Shown one piece after another: positions 27,029 to 36,862 of a stretch of 64,000 nt of DNA; position 1 is the first letter of the stretch, and each line of letters starts with the position of its first letter. The position numbers were made by a program, and so were the translations under genes. The notes below the pieces were generated by a model that made no database searches, was not told where the DNA came from, and saw only the letters and a program-made list of their open reading frames with translations. The DNA comes from Thalassobius sp. I31.1. GTDB lineage: Bacteria; Pseudomonadota; Alphaproteobacteria; Rhodobacterales; Rhodobacteraceae. The DNA lies in the NCBI RefSeq assembly GCF_003031585.1, contig NZ_PWAA01000042.1, forward strand, positions 1-64,000, read 5' to 3'.

Positions 27029-27841
27029 ATGCTGCACATCAATGCACTGACAAAACGTTTTGGCGATAAAACCGCGGTGGACGCCGCAAGCTTTCAGGTC
27101 GATAAACCGATGATGATCGGGATTATAGGCGCATCCGGCGCGGGGAAATCCACGCTTTTACGGATGCTGAACCGACTGACGCCTGCCACGGAAGGCAGTG
27201 TCGAATTTGAGGGCCGCGATGTGCTTGGCCTGAAGGGGCGCGACAAGCGCAACTGGCAAAGCCAATGCGCGATGATCTTTCAGCAATTCAATCTTGTGCC
27301 GCGTATGGATGTGGTGGCGAATGTGCTGCACGGCACGCTGAACCGACATTCCACCATGCGCACGCTGTTTAACCTCTATCCAGAGGCCGATATTCACCGC
27401 GCCATTGATATTCTGGAACGCCTGGGCATTGCGGAAAATGCTGCGAAACGGGCCGAGGCCCTGTCTGGCGGGCAACAGCAGCGTGTGGCGATTGCGCGTG
27501 CGCTGATGCAAGACCCGAAGATCATTCTTGCAGATGAACCGATTGCCAGCCTTGACCCTATGAATGCTGTGATCGTGATGGATGCCCTGCGCCGCATCCA
27601 TGAAGAAGATGGCCGCATGGTCATCGCCAACCTGCACACACTTGATACCGCGCGCCGCTACTGTGACCGTGTGATTGGTATGCGTCTGGGAAAGATCGTT
27701 TTTGACGGAACCCCAGACCAGCTGACCACCGGCGTTGCGCGGGACATCTATGGCGCGGGGGCGGACTTCTCGGAAGAAGCCACCTCCACCGCCATAGAAC
27801 ACCCTGAGAAGCCACTGCCTGAAAGCCTGCAACTGGCCTGA
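27029..27841 (+). CDS. phnC: Phosphonate/phosphate ABC transporter ATP-binding protein
   Basis: ATPase of a PhnCDE-type importer (called PhoC in Sinorhizobium), 270 residues. Walker A is GASGAGKST, the signature [15 protein letters not shown], Walker [14 protein letters not shown], and the switch histidine lies in ANLHTLD. First gene of a five-gene operon; a possible Pho-box-like site lies upstream. The 62-bp gap to phnD has a good AGAGAGA Shine-Dalgarno. Confidence 0.93.
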   Translation: MLHINALTKRFGDKTAVDAASFQVDKPMMIGIIGASGAGKSTLLRMLNRLTPATEGSVEFEGRDVLGLKGRDKRNWQSQCAMIFQQFNLVPRMDVVANVLHGTLNRHSTMRTLFNLYPEADIHRAIDILERLGIAENAAKRAEALSGGQQQRVAIARALMQDPKIILADEPIASLDPMNAVIVMDALRRIHEEDGRMVIANLHTLDTARRYCDRVIGMRLGKIVFDGTPDQLTTGVARDIYGAGADFSEEATSTAIEHPEKPLPESLQLA

Positions 27842-27903
27842 CGCAGCCCGCTTAACCCGCCCCATAACCGAACATCCGGGGCATCTACAGAGAGAGACGT
27901 ACC

Positions 27904-28806
27904 ATGAAAAAACTGATTGCTGCCGTTCTGGCAACATCCGCGCTGACTGCACCGGTTATGGCGCAGGAAATTACCGGGTTTAACATTGGCCTGCTGGGTG
28001 GTGAAAACGCACAGGACCGTCTGAACAACAACGAATGTCTGCGTGCTCAGGCGGAAGAATTGCTGGGCGTGCCTGTGAAACTGTTCGCCCCTGCTGATTA
28101 TAACGGCGTGATCCAGGGCCTGCTGGGCGGCACCATTGATATGGCCTGGCTGGGCGCTTCCGGTTACGCGAAAACCTATCTGTCCGACCCTGAAGCGGTT
28201 GAGCCGATCCTTGTGAAAGTGAACAACGACGGTGGCTATGGCTACTATTCCATCGGTTTCGCACGTGCAGACAGCGGCATCACAAATCTGGACGACATGG
28301 CGGGCAAGACCTTTGCCTTTGGTGACCCGAACTCCACGTCTGGTTACCTGATCCCATCCATTGAGATCCCCGCCGCGGGTTACCCAATGGAAGAAGGTGC
28401 GGAGTACTTCGGTGACATCGCATTTTCCGGCGGTCACGAGCAAACCATCGTTGGCGTATATAACGGTGACTTTGACGGTGGCGTGACCTGGGCGGATGGC
28501 CTTGGCGAATGGGAAGATGGCTTCAACTCCGGCGCGCTGCGTCGTGCGGTGGATGCCGGTCTTGTGGACATGAATGAACTGGTTCAGATCTGGCAGTCCG
28601 CGCCGATCCCTGAAGGTCCGATTGTTCTGCGCTCCGCCCTGCCAGAGGATGTGAAAGTTCAGATGACAGCCCTGATGGCCGCTATGCCTGCGATGGATCC
28701 GGAATGCGCATATGGCGTTCTGTCCGGTGAGGCAAAAGGCCTGATGCCAATCGGTCACGAAGCTTATGAAGTGATCATCGAAGCACGCCGCCTGAAGTCT
28801 AACTAA
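27904..28806 (+). CDS. phnD: Phosphonate/phosphate ABC transporter substrate-binding protein
   Basis: Periplasmic binding protein of 300 residues with a signal peptide (MKKLIAAVLATSALTAPVMA, cleavage after the last A). The mature protein follows PhnD-type folds, with DMAWLGASGYAKTY in the ligand-binding region and GKTFAFGDPNSTSGYLIPS. A 10-bp hairpin lies just after its stop, before phnE, as expected where the binding protein is made in excess. Ligand (phosphonate, phosphite or phosphate) is not resolvable by eye. Confidence 0.92.
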   Translation: MKKLIAAVLATSALTAPVMAQEITGFNIGLLGGENAQDRLNNNECLRAQAEELLGVPVKLFAPADYNGVIQGLLGGTIDMAWLGASGYAKTYLSDPEAVEPILVKVNNDGGYGYYSIGFARADSGITNLDDMAGKTFAFGDPNSTSGYLIPSIEIPAAGYPMEEGAEYFGDIAFSGGHEQTIVGVYNGDFDGGVTWADGLGEWEDGFNSGALRRAVDAGLVDMNELVQIWQSAPIPEGPIVLRSALPEDVKVQMTALMAAMPAMDPECAYGVLSGEAKGLMPIGHEAYEVIIEARRLKSN

Positions 28807-28817
28807 GATGCAAAACG

Positions 28818-28847
28818 CCCCCGGTCTGGGTCTCAGACCGGGGGTTT
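28818..28847 (+). terminator. Intercistronic hairpin after phnD
   Basis: Perfect 10-bp stem CCCCCGGTCT / AGACCGGGGG, 7-nt loop, followed by TTT. It could attenuate or protect the upstream phnC-phnD part of the message, raising binding protein relative to permease. Confidence 0.7.
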
Positions 28848-28867
28848 GCACGACAAGAGGGAATGAC

Positions 28868-29788
28868 ATGCCTTATCCCATGTATCTTCCCGCTGAAAAT
28901 TCCGGGGACAATAAAATGGTTGATCAAAGCGCAGGTGGCATCATGCCCACGGCGGCGATCCGGGGTGCCTATCTGGCGCAGAACCGGCGCAAACGTCTGT
29001 ATGGTGGTGTACTGCTGGTATTCTTTGTGGCGCTGATGGCCGGTGGCTTTGACCTTGCCGATGCACGCAATGCCGGCGGGTTCTGGAACGGGATCACCCA
29101 TGTTTTTGATTTCCCCGCTGAGGTTCTGGGCGAAGCTGCCGGTAAGCTGCATGAGCTGCCCGCGCATTTTGTAACCTTCCTGCCAGCCTTGATTGAAACC
29201 GTGAATATTGCCGGGGCCTCAACCCTTGTGGGGGCGATGATGGCTTTGGTATTTTCCCTGCTGGCAACCCGTGGCCTTGCGCTTTGGCCCCGTGCGATCC
29301 CGCTGTTTCGCCGCCTGATGGATGTCATGCGCGCCGTGCCTGAAATCGTGATTGCGCTGGTTCTGATCTTTATCCTCGGCGGCGGGCCCGTGCCCGCAAT
29401 GATCGCGATTGCGTTCCACACCGCTGGCGCATTGGGAAAACTGTTTTCCGAGGTCAATGAGAACGCCGATCTGAAGCCGGTTGATGGCCTGGCCTCTGTT
29501 GGTGGCAATTGGTCACAACGCATGTTGTTTGGCGTCGTGCCGCAGGTGGCCCCGAATTACCTGTCCTATATGCTGCTGCGCTTTGAAATTAACATCCGGG
29601 CCTCTGCCATTCTGGGTTTCGTTGGTGCCGGCGGCATTGGTTATGAGCTTAAGAACGCCATGTCCTGGGGGCAGGGCAAATATGACGAAGCCGCCGCAAT
29701 CTTCCTTCTGCTTTTCGCAACCATCGTCGTGGTCGATCAGGCCTCTGGCGTGATCCGCAACCGCCTTTCAGCAACAGAGGTGCACTGA
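28868..29788 (+). CDS. phnE: Phosphonate ABC transporter permease PhnE
   Basis: Inner-membrane permease of about 306 residues. A hydrophilic N-terminus is followed by a first membrane segment (about 45-65) and the transporter core, with the coupling-helix region ASVGGNWSQRMLFGVVPQVAPNYLSYMLLRFEINIRASAILGFVGAGGIG, typical of PhnE. Start ATG 28868 is preferred, with AGAGGG upstream; the frame is open 20 codons earlier through the hairpin. It overlaps the second permease by one base. Confidence 0.92.
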   Translation: MPYPMYLPAENSGDNKMVDQSAGGIMPTAAIRGAYLAQNRRKRLYGGVLLVFFVALMAGGFDLADARNAGGFWNGITHVFDFPAEVLGEAAGKLHELPAHFVTFLPALIETVNIAGASTLVGAMMALVFSLLATRGLALWPRAIPLFRRLMDVMRAVPEIVIALVLIFILGGGPVPAMIAIAFHTAGALGKLFSEVNENADLKPVDGLASVGGNWSQRMLFGVVPQVAPNYLSYMLLRFEINIRASAILGFVGAGGIGYELKNAMSWGQGKYDEAAAIFLLLFATIVVVDQASGVIRNRLSATEVH

Positions 29789-31119
29789 TGACTGCCCTGA
29801 CCATGGATCACCGCATTGCCGCTTCTGCGCGGATGCAGAAAAAACGCCTGTTTGCCTTTGGGATCCCCGCGCTTATATTCGTATATCTGGCCTATATCTT
29901 TATCAGCTTTGATGTAGGGGGGCTGTATCACCGCGCGGATATCGACAATGCCCGCACGCTTGTTGCTGACAGCTACAGCTATAAAACCCATGTGGCGCGC
30001 GACAATCGTTCCGGCGAGGTCAGTGTCGCGATTGAAGGGGAACGCAAGGGCACATATCCCGAAGGTTCCAGCCCGGATTGGGTGACCCTGGGCGATGAAA
30101 CAGTTGTAGATCTGGGTGCAGGCCATATCGTGACCTATGCGGGAACGCAGGTCAGCTATGACATCCCCGGCTATGGCCTTGTGACAGCGGACCCCGGCCG
30201 CAATGGTGTACAGGCCGAATTTCCTGCGGGTGAGCTGCCGGAGTGGATCAATGCATCCAAAAACCGTGTGACCATCACAACTGAGGCCGGGCGTCTGACC
30301 ATCACCCGCAATCGCACCGAAGTGCTGCGCTATTTCACCGGGTGGGAGCTGTTCTTTTTCACGCTCGACAGCCCGTTTCACGGTAAAGACCTGGGTGAAA
30401 TGATTGGCCTGGCGTTTTCTTCTGATCGTCTGGTGGAAGGTCAAAGCAATATCGCCGCCATGGCCGATCAGTTTCTGAACAATAAGATGTGGCAGCATGC
30501 TTCGGTCTTCTGGGCGATCTTTGAAACCATTCTGATGGCCTTCCTTGGCACATTTGGTGCGGCGATCATTTCCCTGCCGCTGGCCTTTATGGCCGCCAAA
30601 AACTTTACACCGCTCAGGTCCGTACGCTTTGGCTTCCGCCGGGTGTTTGACTTCCTGCGCGGCGTGGATGGGCTGATCTGGACAATCATTCTGTCGCGGG
30701 CATTTGGTCCTGGCCCTCTGACCGGCGCCCTTGCGATCCTGCTGACGGACACCGGCAGCTTTGGCAAGATGTTCTCTGAGGCGCTGGAAAACGTCGATAA
30801 GAAACAGATCGAAGGTGTGGCCTCTACCGGTGCGAAACCTTTGCAGCGTTATCGTTTTGGTGTGATTCCGCAGTTGACTCCGGTGCTGCTGTCTCAGGTG
30901 CTGTATTACCTCGAAAGCAACACTCGCTCCGCAACAATCATCGGTGCGATCACCGGCGGCGGTATCGGTCTTTTGCTGACCCAGGCCATGGTCACGCAGA
31001 AGGACTGGGAAGAGGTCAGCTATTACATCATCCTGATCCTCTTGATGGTGATGATGATGGACTGGCTGTCCGGCATCCTGCGCCGCAAGCTGATTAAGGG
31101 CGATGGTGGGGGACACTGA
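29788..31119 (+). CDS. phnE: Second phosphonate ABC transporter permease, long N-terminal domain
   Basis: Second PhnE-type permease (PhoT-like), 443 residues. The C-terminal 250 residues carry the permease core with a coupling region [52 protein letters not shown]. Between the first membrane segment (about 28-48) and the second lies a roughly 150-residue beta-rich periplasmic insertion, giving a product much longer than the first PhnE. Start overlaps the previous stop (TGATG) and its stop overlaps the next start the same way. Confidence 0.9.
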   Translation: MTALTMDHRIAASARMQKKRLFAFGIPALIFVYLAYIFISFDVGGLYHRADIDNARTLVADSYSYKTHVARDNRSGEVSVAIEGERKGTYPEGSSPDWVTLGDETVVDLGAGHIVTYAGTQVSYDIPGYGLVTADPGRNGVQAEFPAGELPEWINASKNRVTITTEAGRLTITRNRTEVLRYFTGWELFFFTLDSPFHGKDLGEMIGLAFSSDRLVEGQSNIAAMADQFLNNKMWQHASVFWAIFETILMAFLGTFGAAIISLPLAFMAAKNFTPLRSVRFGFRRVFDFLRGVDGLIWTIILSRAFGPGPLTGALAILLTDTGSFGKMFSEALENVDKKQIEGVASTGAKPLQRYRFGVIPQLTPVLLSQVLYYLESNTRSATIIGAITGGGIGLLLTQAMVTQKDWEEVSYYIILILLMVMMMDWLSGILRRKLIKGDGGGH

Positions 31120-31730
31120 TGTTATCTGATGAGAAACCCCTGCTGCATGGCGACGTGCAGCAGGCGAACAGCAGCTTCGGGCGATACACCGAAGTCGGCC
31201 CCGGCAGCGTCGTTCTGAATTCTGAGCTGGGTGACTATAGCTACTGTGGCCCCAATTGTGACATCGCCAACACAAGCATCGGCAAGTTCAGCAATATCGC
31301 AAGCAACGTGCGCATCGGTCCAACAGACCACCCTATGCATACAGCGTCTTTGCATCATTTTATGTATCGTTCGTCCTGGTATTGGGATGATGCAGAGGAT
31401 GACACAGCGTTCTTTGCAGCCCGTAGCGCGCGTCGTGCCTTTATTGGCCATGACACCTGGATCGGTCACGGCGCGATCATAAAACCCGACGTGACAATAG
31501 GTCATGGTGCCGTGATTGCAGCTGGCGCAATCGTCACCAAAGATGTTGCACCCTATACAATCGTTGGCGGAGTAACCGCACGGCTGATCCGTGAGCGTCT
31601 GCCACGCGATATTGCAGAACGCCTGATGGATTTGGCCTGGTGGGACTGGCCGCATGACGAAATCAGAGCAGCTCTGAATGACTTTCGGGCGCTTTCTGCT
31701 GGCAGTTTTTTGGATAAATACCAATCCTGA
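31119..31730 (+). CDS. Hexapeptide-repeat acyltransferase of phosphonate loci
   Basis: Left-handed beta-helix acyltransferase, 203 residues, like the hexapeptide-repeat proteins found with phn operons (TIGR03308 type). Repeats with the I/V-G-x pattern are seen: [25 protein letters not shown], then [30 protein letters not shown], closed by the aromatic C-terminal helix [14 protein letters not shown] catalytic histidine is likely in the GPTDHPMH or GHDTWIGHG segment. Translationally coupled to the permease. The C-P lyase genes it normally accompanies are missing here. Confidence 0.85.
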   Translation: MLSDEKPLLHGDVQQANSSFGRYTEVGPGSVVLNSELGDYSYCGPNCDIANTSIGKFSNIASNVRIGPTDHPMHTASLHHFMYRSSWYWDDAEDDTAFFAARSARRAFIGHDTWIGHGAIIKPDVTIGHGAVIAAGAIVTKDVAPYTIVGGVTARLIRERLPRDIAERLMDLAWWDWPHDEIRAALNDFRALSAGSFLDKYQS

Positions 31731-32025
31731 CGCCAGGCTTGCGGCGTTCTTCCAGGCAAAACTGCAAAATCTGAATTCACCTGCTTTCTTACTAACCGTA
31801 TAAATTCAGTCGGTTATATTGCTTCACTAAATTTTTAACAAAAGAACTCTGAGAAAAACGGGGATTTCTCAGGTGCATAAAGGCTTGTTTAAGAGGTCGG
31901 TCAAAGAATGCACCTGTAATCAGTACCCCGGCCGAACTGCATTTCGCGGGCCTTTCCGAACCACGGGCAGCCGGGATTCTGAATGATTTCATTACTTATA
32001 GACGGATTGTCTGGCGAGGCTGAGC
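31731..32025. other. Intergenic stretch before the chemoreceptor
   Basis: 295 bp, AT-richer than the flanks. No convincing reading frame, tRNA or terminator was seen; a weak hairpin TGAGAAA / TTTCTCA near 31850-31873 is the only structure. Confidence 0.5.
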
Positions 32026-35010
32026 ATGAGCAACAGTATCAAAATGTTTCTGACGGGTGTTGGCGGGAAAATAGCGATTGTTATGGTGGTGCTAACCGCA
32101 CTGACAGCAGCTTCAATCGGGATTGGCTATTTTGCCTCTGATCGGGTTAGTCAACGCCTTGAATTGATGAGCCGGCAGGATCTGCCGGAATTAGAACACT
32201 CGATAAGCCTGATTGCGATGAACAGCGCGATGCAGGAAACGCTCAACGGTCTGCTGGTTGCTGAAAATGCGGATACCCTGCGGGTAGCAGCTGCTGGTCT
32301 GAACCAGATCCGGAATGAGATTCAGGCTTTGGAAGAGGTTAGTGGCGTCGATACCCACGGATCGACGGGGGAGCTTTCGGAAGCTGAACTGGTCTCGCAG
32401 AAATTCACGCAAGCGCTAAGTCGATTTGAAAGTCTGATAACAATTCGTGAACAGGAATTTGCAAATCTTACGGAAATTGAACAAGCCGTCACGCAGTTGC
32501 GTGAGCTGAGTAAATCTGCCTCGGGGATGCTTAGTCAGCGGTCTGATGTTGTCTATTTCGAAGTGGTTGTTGCCGGACGCCGGACGGCATTGGCCGTAAA
32601 TGAAACGCTGCATCGTATTGTTGAACAGGACTTTCGCGACATTCGTCTGAGCCTGGAAATTGATGGTGAAATTAACCTGATTGCCGGGGTTGTATTGGCC
32701 CTTCCCGGAATCGAAACGGACAGTATGACATCCGTGCTGAAAGAGATGGGGCGCGGTGCACTGGCCAATCTTGAAAAACACCTTGAAGAGGCTGGAGAGG
32801 TTGAAATCCTGGCTGACATTCTGCCCGACCTTAACCGGCTTGCAGCGCTTTTCGGAACTCAGTTAAATTCTGTTGAGGGGTTTGGTCTGGATGTCAGTGA
32901 CCTGATTTATGACACCCGTGAAGAAATAGATGCTGTTTTGAGAATGACAATTGGCGTTCTTCTGGCGGGGCTTGAAGAACGGGTGGAACAGGCGGCCACT
33001 GAAAATCAGGATGCAGTGCAGGCGCTTATGTCTGATCAGGTTAGCGCGATCCGGGAACTGGCGACGCTGGATGCGCTGGTGAACAGATTGGTCGGGATTG
33101 CATTTGAAGTTGCCGTGGCCGGAACTGCAGAGGAGCTTGCTGAAACCACGTCCCGTCTCGCAGCTGAAACGGCAACTTTGCGTCGGCTTTCACGTGCTCT
33201 GCCCGAAGAAATGAATCAGGTTATGCAGGATATCCTGGTGATTTCTGGTACAGAACAAGGGTTGCCAAAACTGCGTGATAACGTTCTTGTCTGGCGCAGT
33301 GATGCCGAGTATGCTGCTCAGCAGGTTGCTATGGATGTTCGGGAGATTACGCGCCTGACGCAAGTAGAGGGAAGCGCTGCACTTGATCAGATCGTAGCTG
33401 CGCAAAGTGAATTGGGCAGTCTTCAGGACGAAGTACGCCTTGATCTGATTATGATCGCAATCGCAGCAATAATCGTGATTGTTCCGGTGCAGTTCCTGAC
33501 ATGGTTTACAATTATACGCCCCATGCGAACTGTCAGCCGGGCAACGCTCTCCCTGGCGGGAGGAGATTTGTCTGCCACAGATCATTTGGCATTTCGCAGA
33601 GGTGAGGTAGGCGAAATGACACGTGCTTTGCAGGTTTTCAGAGACAATATTGTTGAAAACAACAGCCTCAAAGAAGAGGAAATGAAAGAGCATGCACGCC
33701 GTGTCGAAGCCGAGAAAGCTGCCCAGGCCGAGAAACTTGCGCGAGAAAATGAGCAGCGCCAACGTCAGCAGAAACGAGAAGAGCAGGAACGTGAGCGTCG
33801 GGAATCCGAACTGAAGCGTGAAAATGAGTTGCGTGAGAAGGCAGCAGCTGTGGAGCAACGTCAACGCGAAGAACAGGATCTTCTGGTGTCAACGCTGGCA
33901 GACGGGCTTACCAAACTGGCCAGTGGTGATCTCAGCGCCAAAATCACACAAAAATTCCCAGCGGCTTACGAACAGTTACGGGAGGATTTTAACCGTACCG
34001 CTGAGGCCCTGGAGGAGATTATTGGCACAATCGCGAATTCGGTCGGTACTATATCCGGAGACAGTACAGAAATCGCAAACTCAGCCAGCGAACTTTCCAC
34101 CCGGACAGAGCAATCGGTAGAAATGTTGTTGCAGACTTCTGCCGCGATTGAGCAGATGACAATTTCAGTGCAGTCAGCATCCAAGGGTGCTGAACAGGCC
34201 GATGCCAAAGTGCTTGACGCGAGGGCCGAAGCTGAAAAAAGCGGCGAAATTGTAAGTGAAGCGTCTATCGCAATGGGCGAAATCGAAAGTTCTTCTGATG
34301 CAATTTCACAGATTATCTCGGTAATTGAAGGCATCGCTTTCCAGACCAATTTGCTGGCGTTGAATGCTGGCGTTGAAGCTGCCCGTGCCGGCGATGCTGG
34401 CCGCGGTTTTGCTGTTGTGGCATCAGAAGTACGTGCGCTGGCGCAAAGGTCATCAGAAGCCGCGCATGAAATTGAGGAACTGATTACCAAAAGCAGTGAG
34501 CAGGTCAAAAAAGGTGTTCAGCTTGTTGCCAGAGCCGGGCGTGCCCTCGAAGGGATTTCCTATTCTGTCGTGGAAGTGTCTTCCCATGTAACGGATATTG
34601 CCACTTCAGCGAAAGAGCAGGCGCAGGGAATTGGGGAGGTAAATGTTGCAGTCACCAAACTGGAAGGTTTTGCGCAGCAAAATGCCGCAATGTTTGAGGA
34701 AACAACGGCGGCCAGTCACTCTCTCAAACAGGAAGCCAGCACACTTTCGCATATTGTTGCCAAATTTGAAGGTGGGGGCACAGCGCAAGTTGCCAGCTCT
34801 GGCAATGAGAGCGATGACACAACTACTCCGTCCCCGGTTGAGGAAGGTGAAAGTGTCGAACATATCAGTGCCGGGGACAGAGATGTGGAAGGCATCATGG
34901 ATCCAAAGCTAGGCGGTACTTCTGAAGCAGATGGCTGGTTTGAGGTCGGAGAGGCAGACAGTGCTTCTGAAGATGTTTTTTCTGCAAATAAGAACGGGCT
35001 GACAGGATAA
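32026..35010 (+). CDS. Large methyl-accepting chemotaxis protein
   Basis: Chemoreceptor of 994 residues. One membrane segment (about 14-36), a very long helical periplasmic sensor of about 430 residues, a second membrane segment (about 471-496), a HAMP domain, then a strongly charged Glu/Arg/Lys coiled coil (about 550-625). A second HAMP-like unit (LADGLTKLASGDLSAKI) precedes the signalling domain, whose hairpin tip reads AFQTNLLALNAGVEAARAG. An acidic, disordered tail of about 90 residues lacks an NWETF-type CheR tether. The ligand is unknown; the sensor length suggests a helical-bundle type. No che genes adjoin. Confidence 0.93.
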   Translation: MSNSIKMFLTGVGGKIAIVMVVLTALTAASIGIGYFASDRVSQRLELMSRQDLPELEHSISLIAMNSAMQETLNGLLVAENADTLRVAAAGLNQIRNEIQALEEVSGVDTHGSTGELSEAELVSQKFTQALSRFESLITIREQEFANLTEIEQAVTQLRELSKSASGMLSQRSDVVYFEVVVAGRRTALAVNETLHRIVEQDFRDIRLSLEIDGEINLIAGVVLALPGIETDSMTSVLKEMGRGALANLEKHLEEAGEVEILADILPDLNRLAALFGTQLNSVEGFGLDVSDLIYDTREEIDAVLRMTIGVLLAGLEERVEQAATENQDAVQALMSDQVSAIRELATLDALVNRLVGIAFEVAVAGTAEELAETTSRLAAETATLRRLSRALPEEMNQVMQDILVISGTEQGLPKLRDNVLVWRSDAEYAAQQVAMDVREITRLTQVEGSAALDQIVAAQSELGSLQDEVRLDLIMIAIAAIIVIVPVQFLTWFTIIRPMRTVSRATLSLAGGDLSATDHLAFRRGEVGEMTRALQVFRDNIVENNSLKEEEMKEHARRVEAEKAAQAEKLARENEQRQRQQKREEQERERRESELKRENELREKAAAVEQRQREEQDLLVSTLADGLTKLASGDLSAKITQKFPAAYEQLREDFNRTAEALEEIIGTIANSVGTISGDSTEIANSASELSTRTEQSVEMLLQTSAAIEQMTISVQSASKGAEQADAKVLDARAEAEKSGEIVSEASIAMGEIESSSDAISQIISVIEGIAFQTNLLALNAGVEAARAGDAGRGFAVVASEVRALAQRSSEAAHEIEELITKSSEQVKKGVQLVARAGRALEGISYSVVEVSSHVTDIATSAKEQAQGIGEVNVAVTKLEGFAQQNAAMFEETTAASHSLKQEASTLSHIVAKFEGGGTAQVASSGNESDDTTTPSPVEEGESVEHISAGDRDVEGIMDPKLGGTSEADGWFEVGEADSASEDVFSANKNGLTG

Positions 35011-35143
35011 GCGCTGATCAGCGGCCGGAGGTGTGATTTCAGAAGTTGTTCCCTTGCGTCGCCTGCATCAAAGCTTGCTTTCAGCCGGTAAAGGAGTTTC
35101 AATCCCTGAAAGGCAGGAAAATGCCTGAAAAAGGGAGAAACAG

Positions 35144-36154
35144 ATGAAAAGTATTTTGGGAAAAACTGCGATTGTTGCGCTGACTGTTGCATTCGCCTCG
35201 GAGGCTGCTGCAACAGAATGGAATGTATCGGTCTGGGGCAAGCGCCGTGCTTTTACCGAACACGTTGAACGCCTTGCAGAGCTCGTTTCTGAGAAAACCA
35301 ACGGCGAATTCACGATGAACATCAGCTATGGTGGCCTGTCCAAGAACCGCGAAAATCTGGATGGAATTTCTATTGGTGCTTTTGAAATGGCGCAGTTCTG
35401 TGCCGGTTATCACCGCGATAAAAACCCGACCATCACCGTGCTGGAACTGCCTTTCCTGGGCGTGAATACGCTGGCAGAAGAAGTGGCCGTTTCACATGCT
35501 GTATATGGGCACCCTGCCGTGCAGGCGGATCTGGCACGCTGGAACGCACGTCTTCTGATGACATCACCAATGCCGCAATATAATATCGTTGGCACCGGTG
35601 AGGCGCGTGACGAGTTGGGCGAATTTGACGGTATGCGCGTGCGTGCAACCGGTGGCATAGGTAAAGCTTTTGAAGCGGTTGGCGGTGTCCCGACCTCTGT
35701 GACCGCAACGGAGGCTTATAATGCTATGGAAAGCGGTGTTGTCGATACCGTCGCCTTTGCGCAGCATGCGCACCTGGCTTTCCGCACCATTGATATCGCC
35801 GACTGGTGGACTGAAAACCTGAACCCCGGCACCGTGAACTGCCCGGTGGTTGTAAATACAGATGCCTATGATGCGCTGTCTGACAGTGAACGCGAAGCGC
35901 TGGACAGTTCCGTGGATGAGGCAATCGCGCATTATCTTGAAAACTACGGTGAGCTTCTGGCGCGCTGGGATGGAATCCTTGAAGAAAAGGGTGTCGAACG
36001 CGTGACACTGTCTGAGGACGAACTGGCACAGTTCCGCGCAACCGCTGCGGACCCGATCCGCGAACAGTGGATTACAGATATGTCTGCACAGGGTATTCCT
36101 GCGCAGGAACTTTATGATCTTGTGCAATCTACACTGGCGGCACAGCGCAACTAA
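35144..36154 (+). CDS. dctP: TRAP transporter substrate-binding protein (DctP family)
   Basis: Periplasmic solute receptor of a TRAP system, 336 residues. Signal peptide of about 23 residues ends at EAAA-TEW. The family core contains GMRVRATGGIGKAFEAVGGVPTSVTATEAYNAMESGVVDT, where the arginine (VRATG) contacts a substrate carboxylate in known members. It opens a dctP-dctQ-dctM operon. AAAGGGAGA precedes the ATG. A terminator-like hairpin follows the gene. Confidence 0.92.
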   Translation: MKSILGKTAIVALTVAFASEAAATEWNVSVWGKRRAFTEHVERLAELVSEKTNGEFTMNISYGGLSKNRENLDGISIGAFEMAQFCAGYHRDKNPTITVLELPFLGVNTLAEEVAVSHAVYGHPAVQADLARWNARLLMTSPMPQYNIVGTGEARDELGEFDGMRVRATGGIGKAFEAVGGVPTSVTATEAYNAMESGVVDTVAFAQHAHLAFRTIDIADWWTENLNPGTVNCPVVVNTDAYDALSDSEREALDSSVDEAIAHYLENYGELLARWDGILEEKGVERVTLSEDELAQFRATAADPIREQWITDMSAQGIPAQELYDLVQSTLAAQRN

Positions 36155-36167
36155 TTCCTGAAAATCT

Positions 36168-36195
36168 GCCCTCCGGTCACACACCGGGGGGCTTT
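36168..36195 (+). terminator. Intercistronic hairpin after dctP
   Basis: 10-bp stem GCCCTCCGGT / ACCGGGGGGC (one U-G pair), 5-nt loop, then TTTC. It has the same placement as the hairpin after phnD: directly behind a binding-protein gene and before its membrane partners. Confidence 0.65.
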
Positions 36196-36215
36196 CTCTG
36201 CATAGGGAGGGGGCC

Positions 36216-36860
36216 ATGGCGGGCAACAGTGCCGTGCGCGAAGATGACTCATTGCTCAGTCGTCTGGATCGTAAACTTCTGAAACTTGAAACTATTCTGG
36301 CGTTGATCAGTGGGCTGGCGGTGTTTTCACTGATGATCTTTGCGGTTGTCTCTGTCACCGGACGCAATGCGATCAATCAGCCACTGCCGGGATATGTCGA
36401 CTGGATTGAACAGGTTTTACCTGTGATCGCATTTATGGGCGTTGCCTATACACAGCGCCATGGTGGCCATATTCGCATGGATATTGTTATTGGCCTGCTG
36501 AAAGGGCGCGCGCTGTGGCTGGCTGAGATTATCACGGTTCTGGCTATGTTGATCCTGATGATCTTTCTGGTCTGGGGCAGCTGGGCCCATTTTGACCGCA
36601 GCTTTGATTTCGCCGCCCCAATGTGGAGCCGGGACAGTTCTATTGATATTGGCATTCCGCTATGGCCTGCCAAACTGCTTGCACCTGTGGCGTTTACGGT
36701 GTTGTGCCTGCGTCTGGTCCTGCAGCTCTGGGGATATACACGGGCGTTTATCACCAACGATCCGGCACCCGTTGCTGTGCCACTGATCCAGAGCGCAGCC
36801 GAGCAGGCACAGGAAGAAGCGCTGCACGTCAGCGATCTGAACACAGGCAAAGGGCAATAA
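36216..36860 (+). CDS. dctQ: TRAP transporter small permease subunit (DctQ)
   Basis: Four-helix membrane subunit, 214 residues. Membrane segments fall at about 27-50, 62-80, 98-120 and 143-165; the conserved VTGRNAINQPLPGYVDWIEQVLP and FMGVAYTQRHGGHIRMDI segments are typical of DctQ. AGGGAGGGGGCC lies directly before the ATG. The C-terminal 40 residues are hydrophilic. Confidence 0.9.
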   Translation: MAGNSAVREDDSLLSRLDRKLLKLETILALISGLAVFSLMIFAVVSVTGRNAINQPLPGYVDWIEQVLPVIAFMGVAYTQRHGGHIRMDIVIGLLKGRALWLAEIITVLAMLILMIFLVWGSWAHFDRSFDFAAPMWSRDSSIDIGIPLWPAKLLAPVAFTVLCLRLVLQLWGYTRAFITNDPAPVAVPLIQSAAEQAQEEALHVSDLNTGKGQ

Positions 36861-36862
36861 AT

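Noticed and set aside
27748-28869. 373-residue frame on the minus strand
   Set aside because: Antisense to phnD; no ribosome-binding site or recognisable domain.
29737-31275. 512-residue frame on the minus strand
   Set aside because: Antisense to the second phnE permease, which has clear family motifs; low-complexity shadow.
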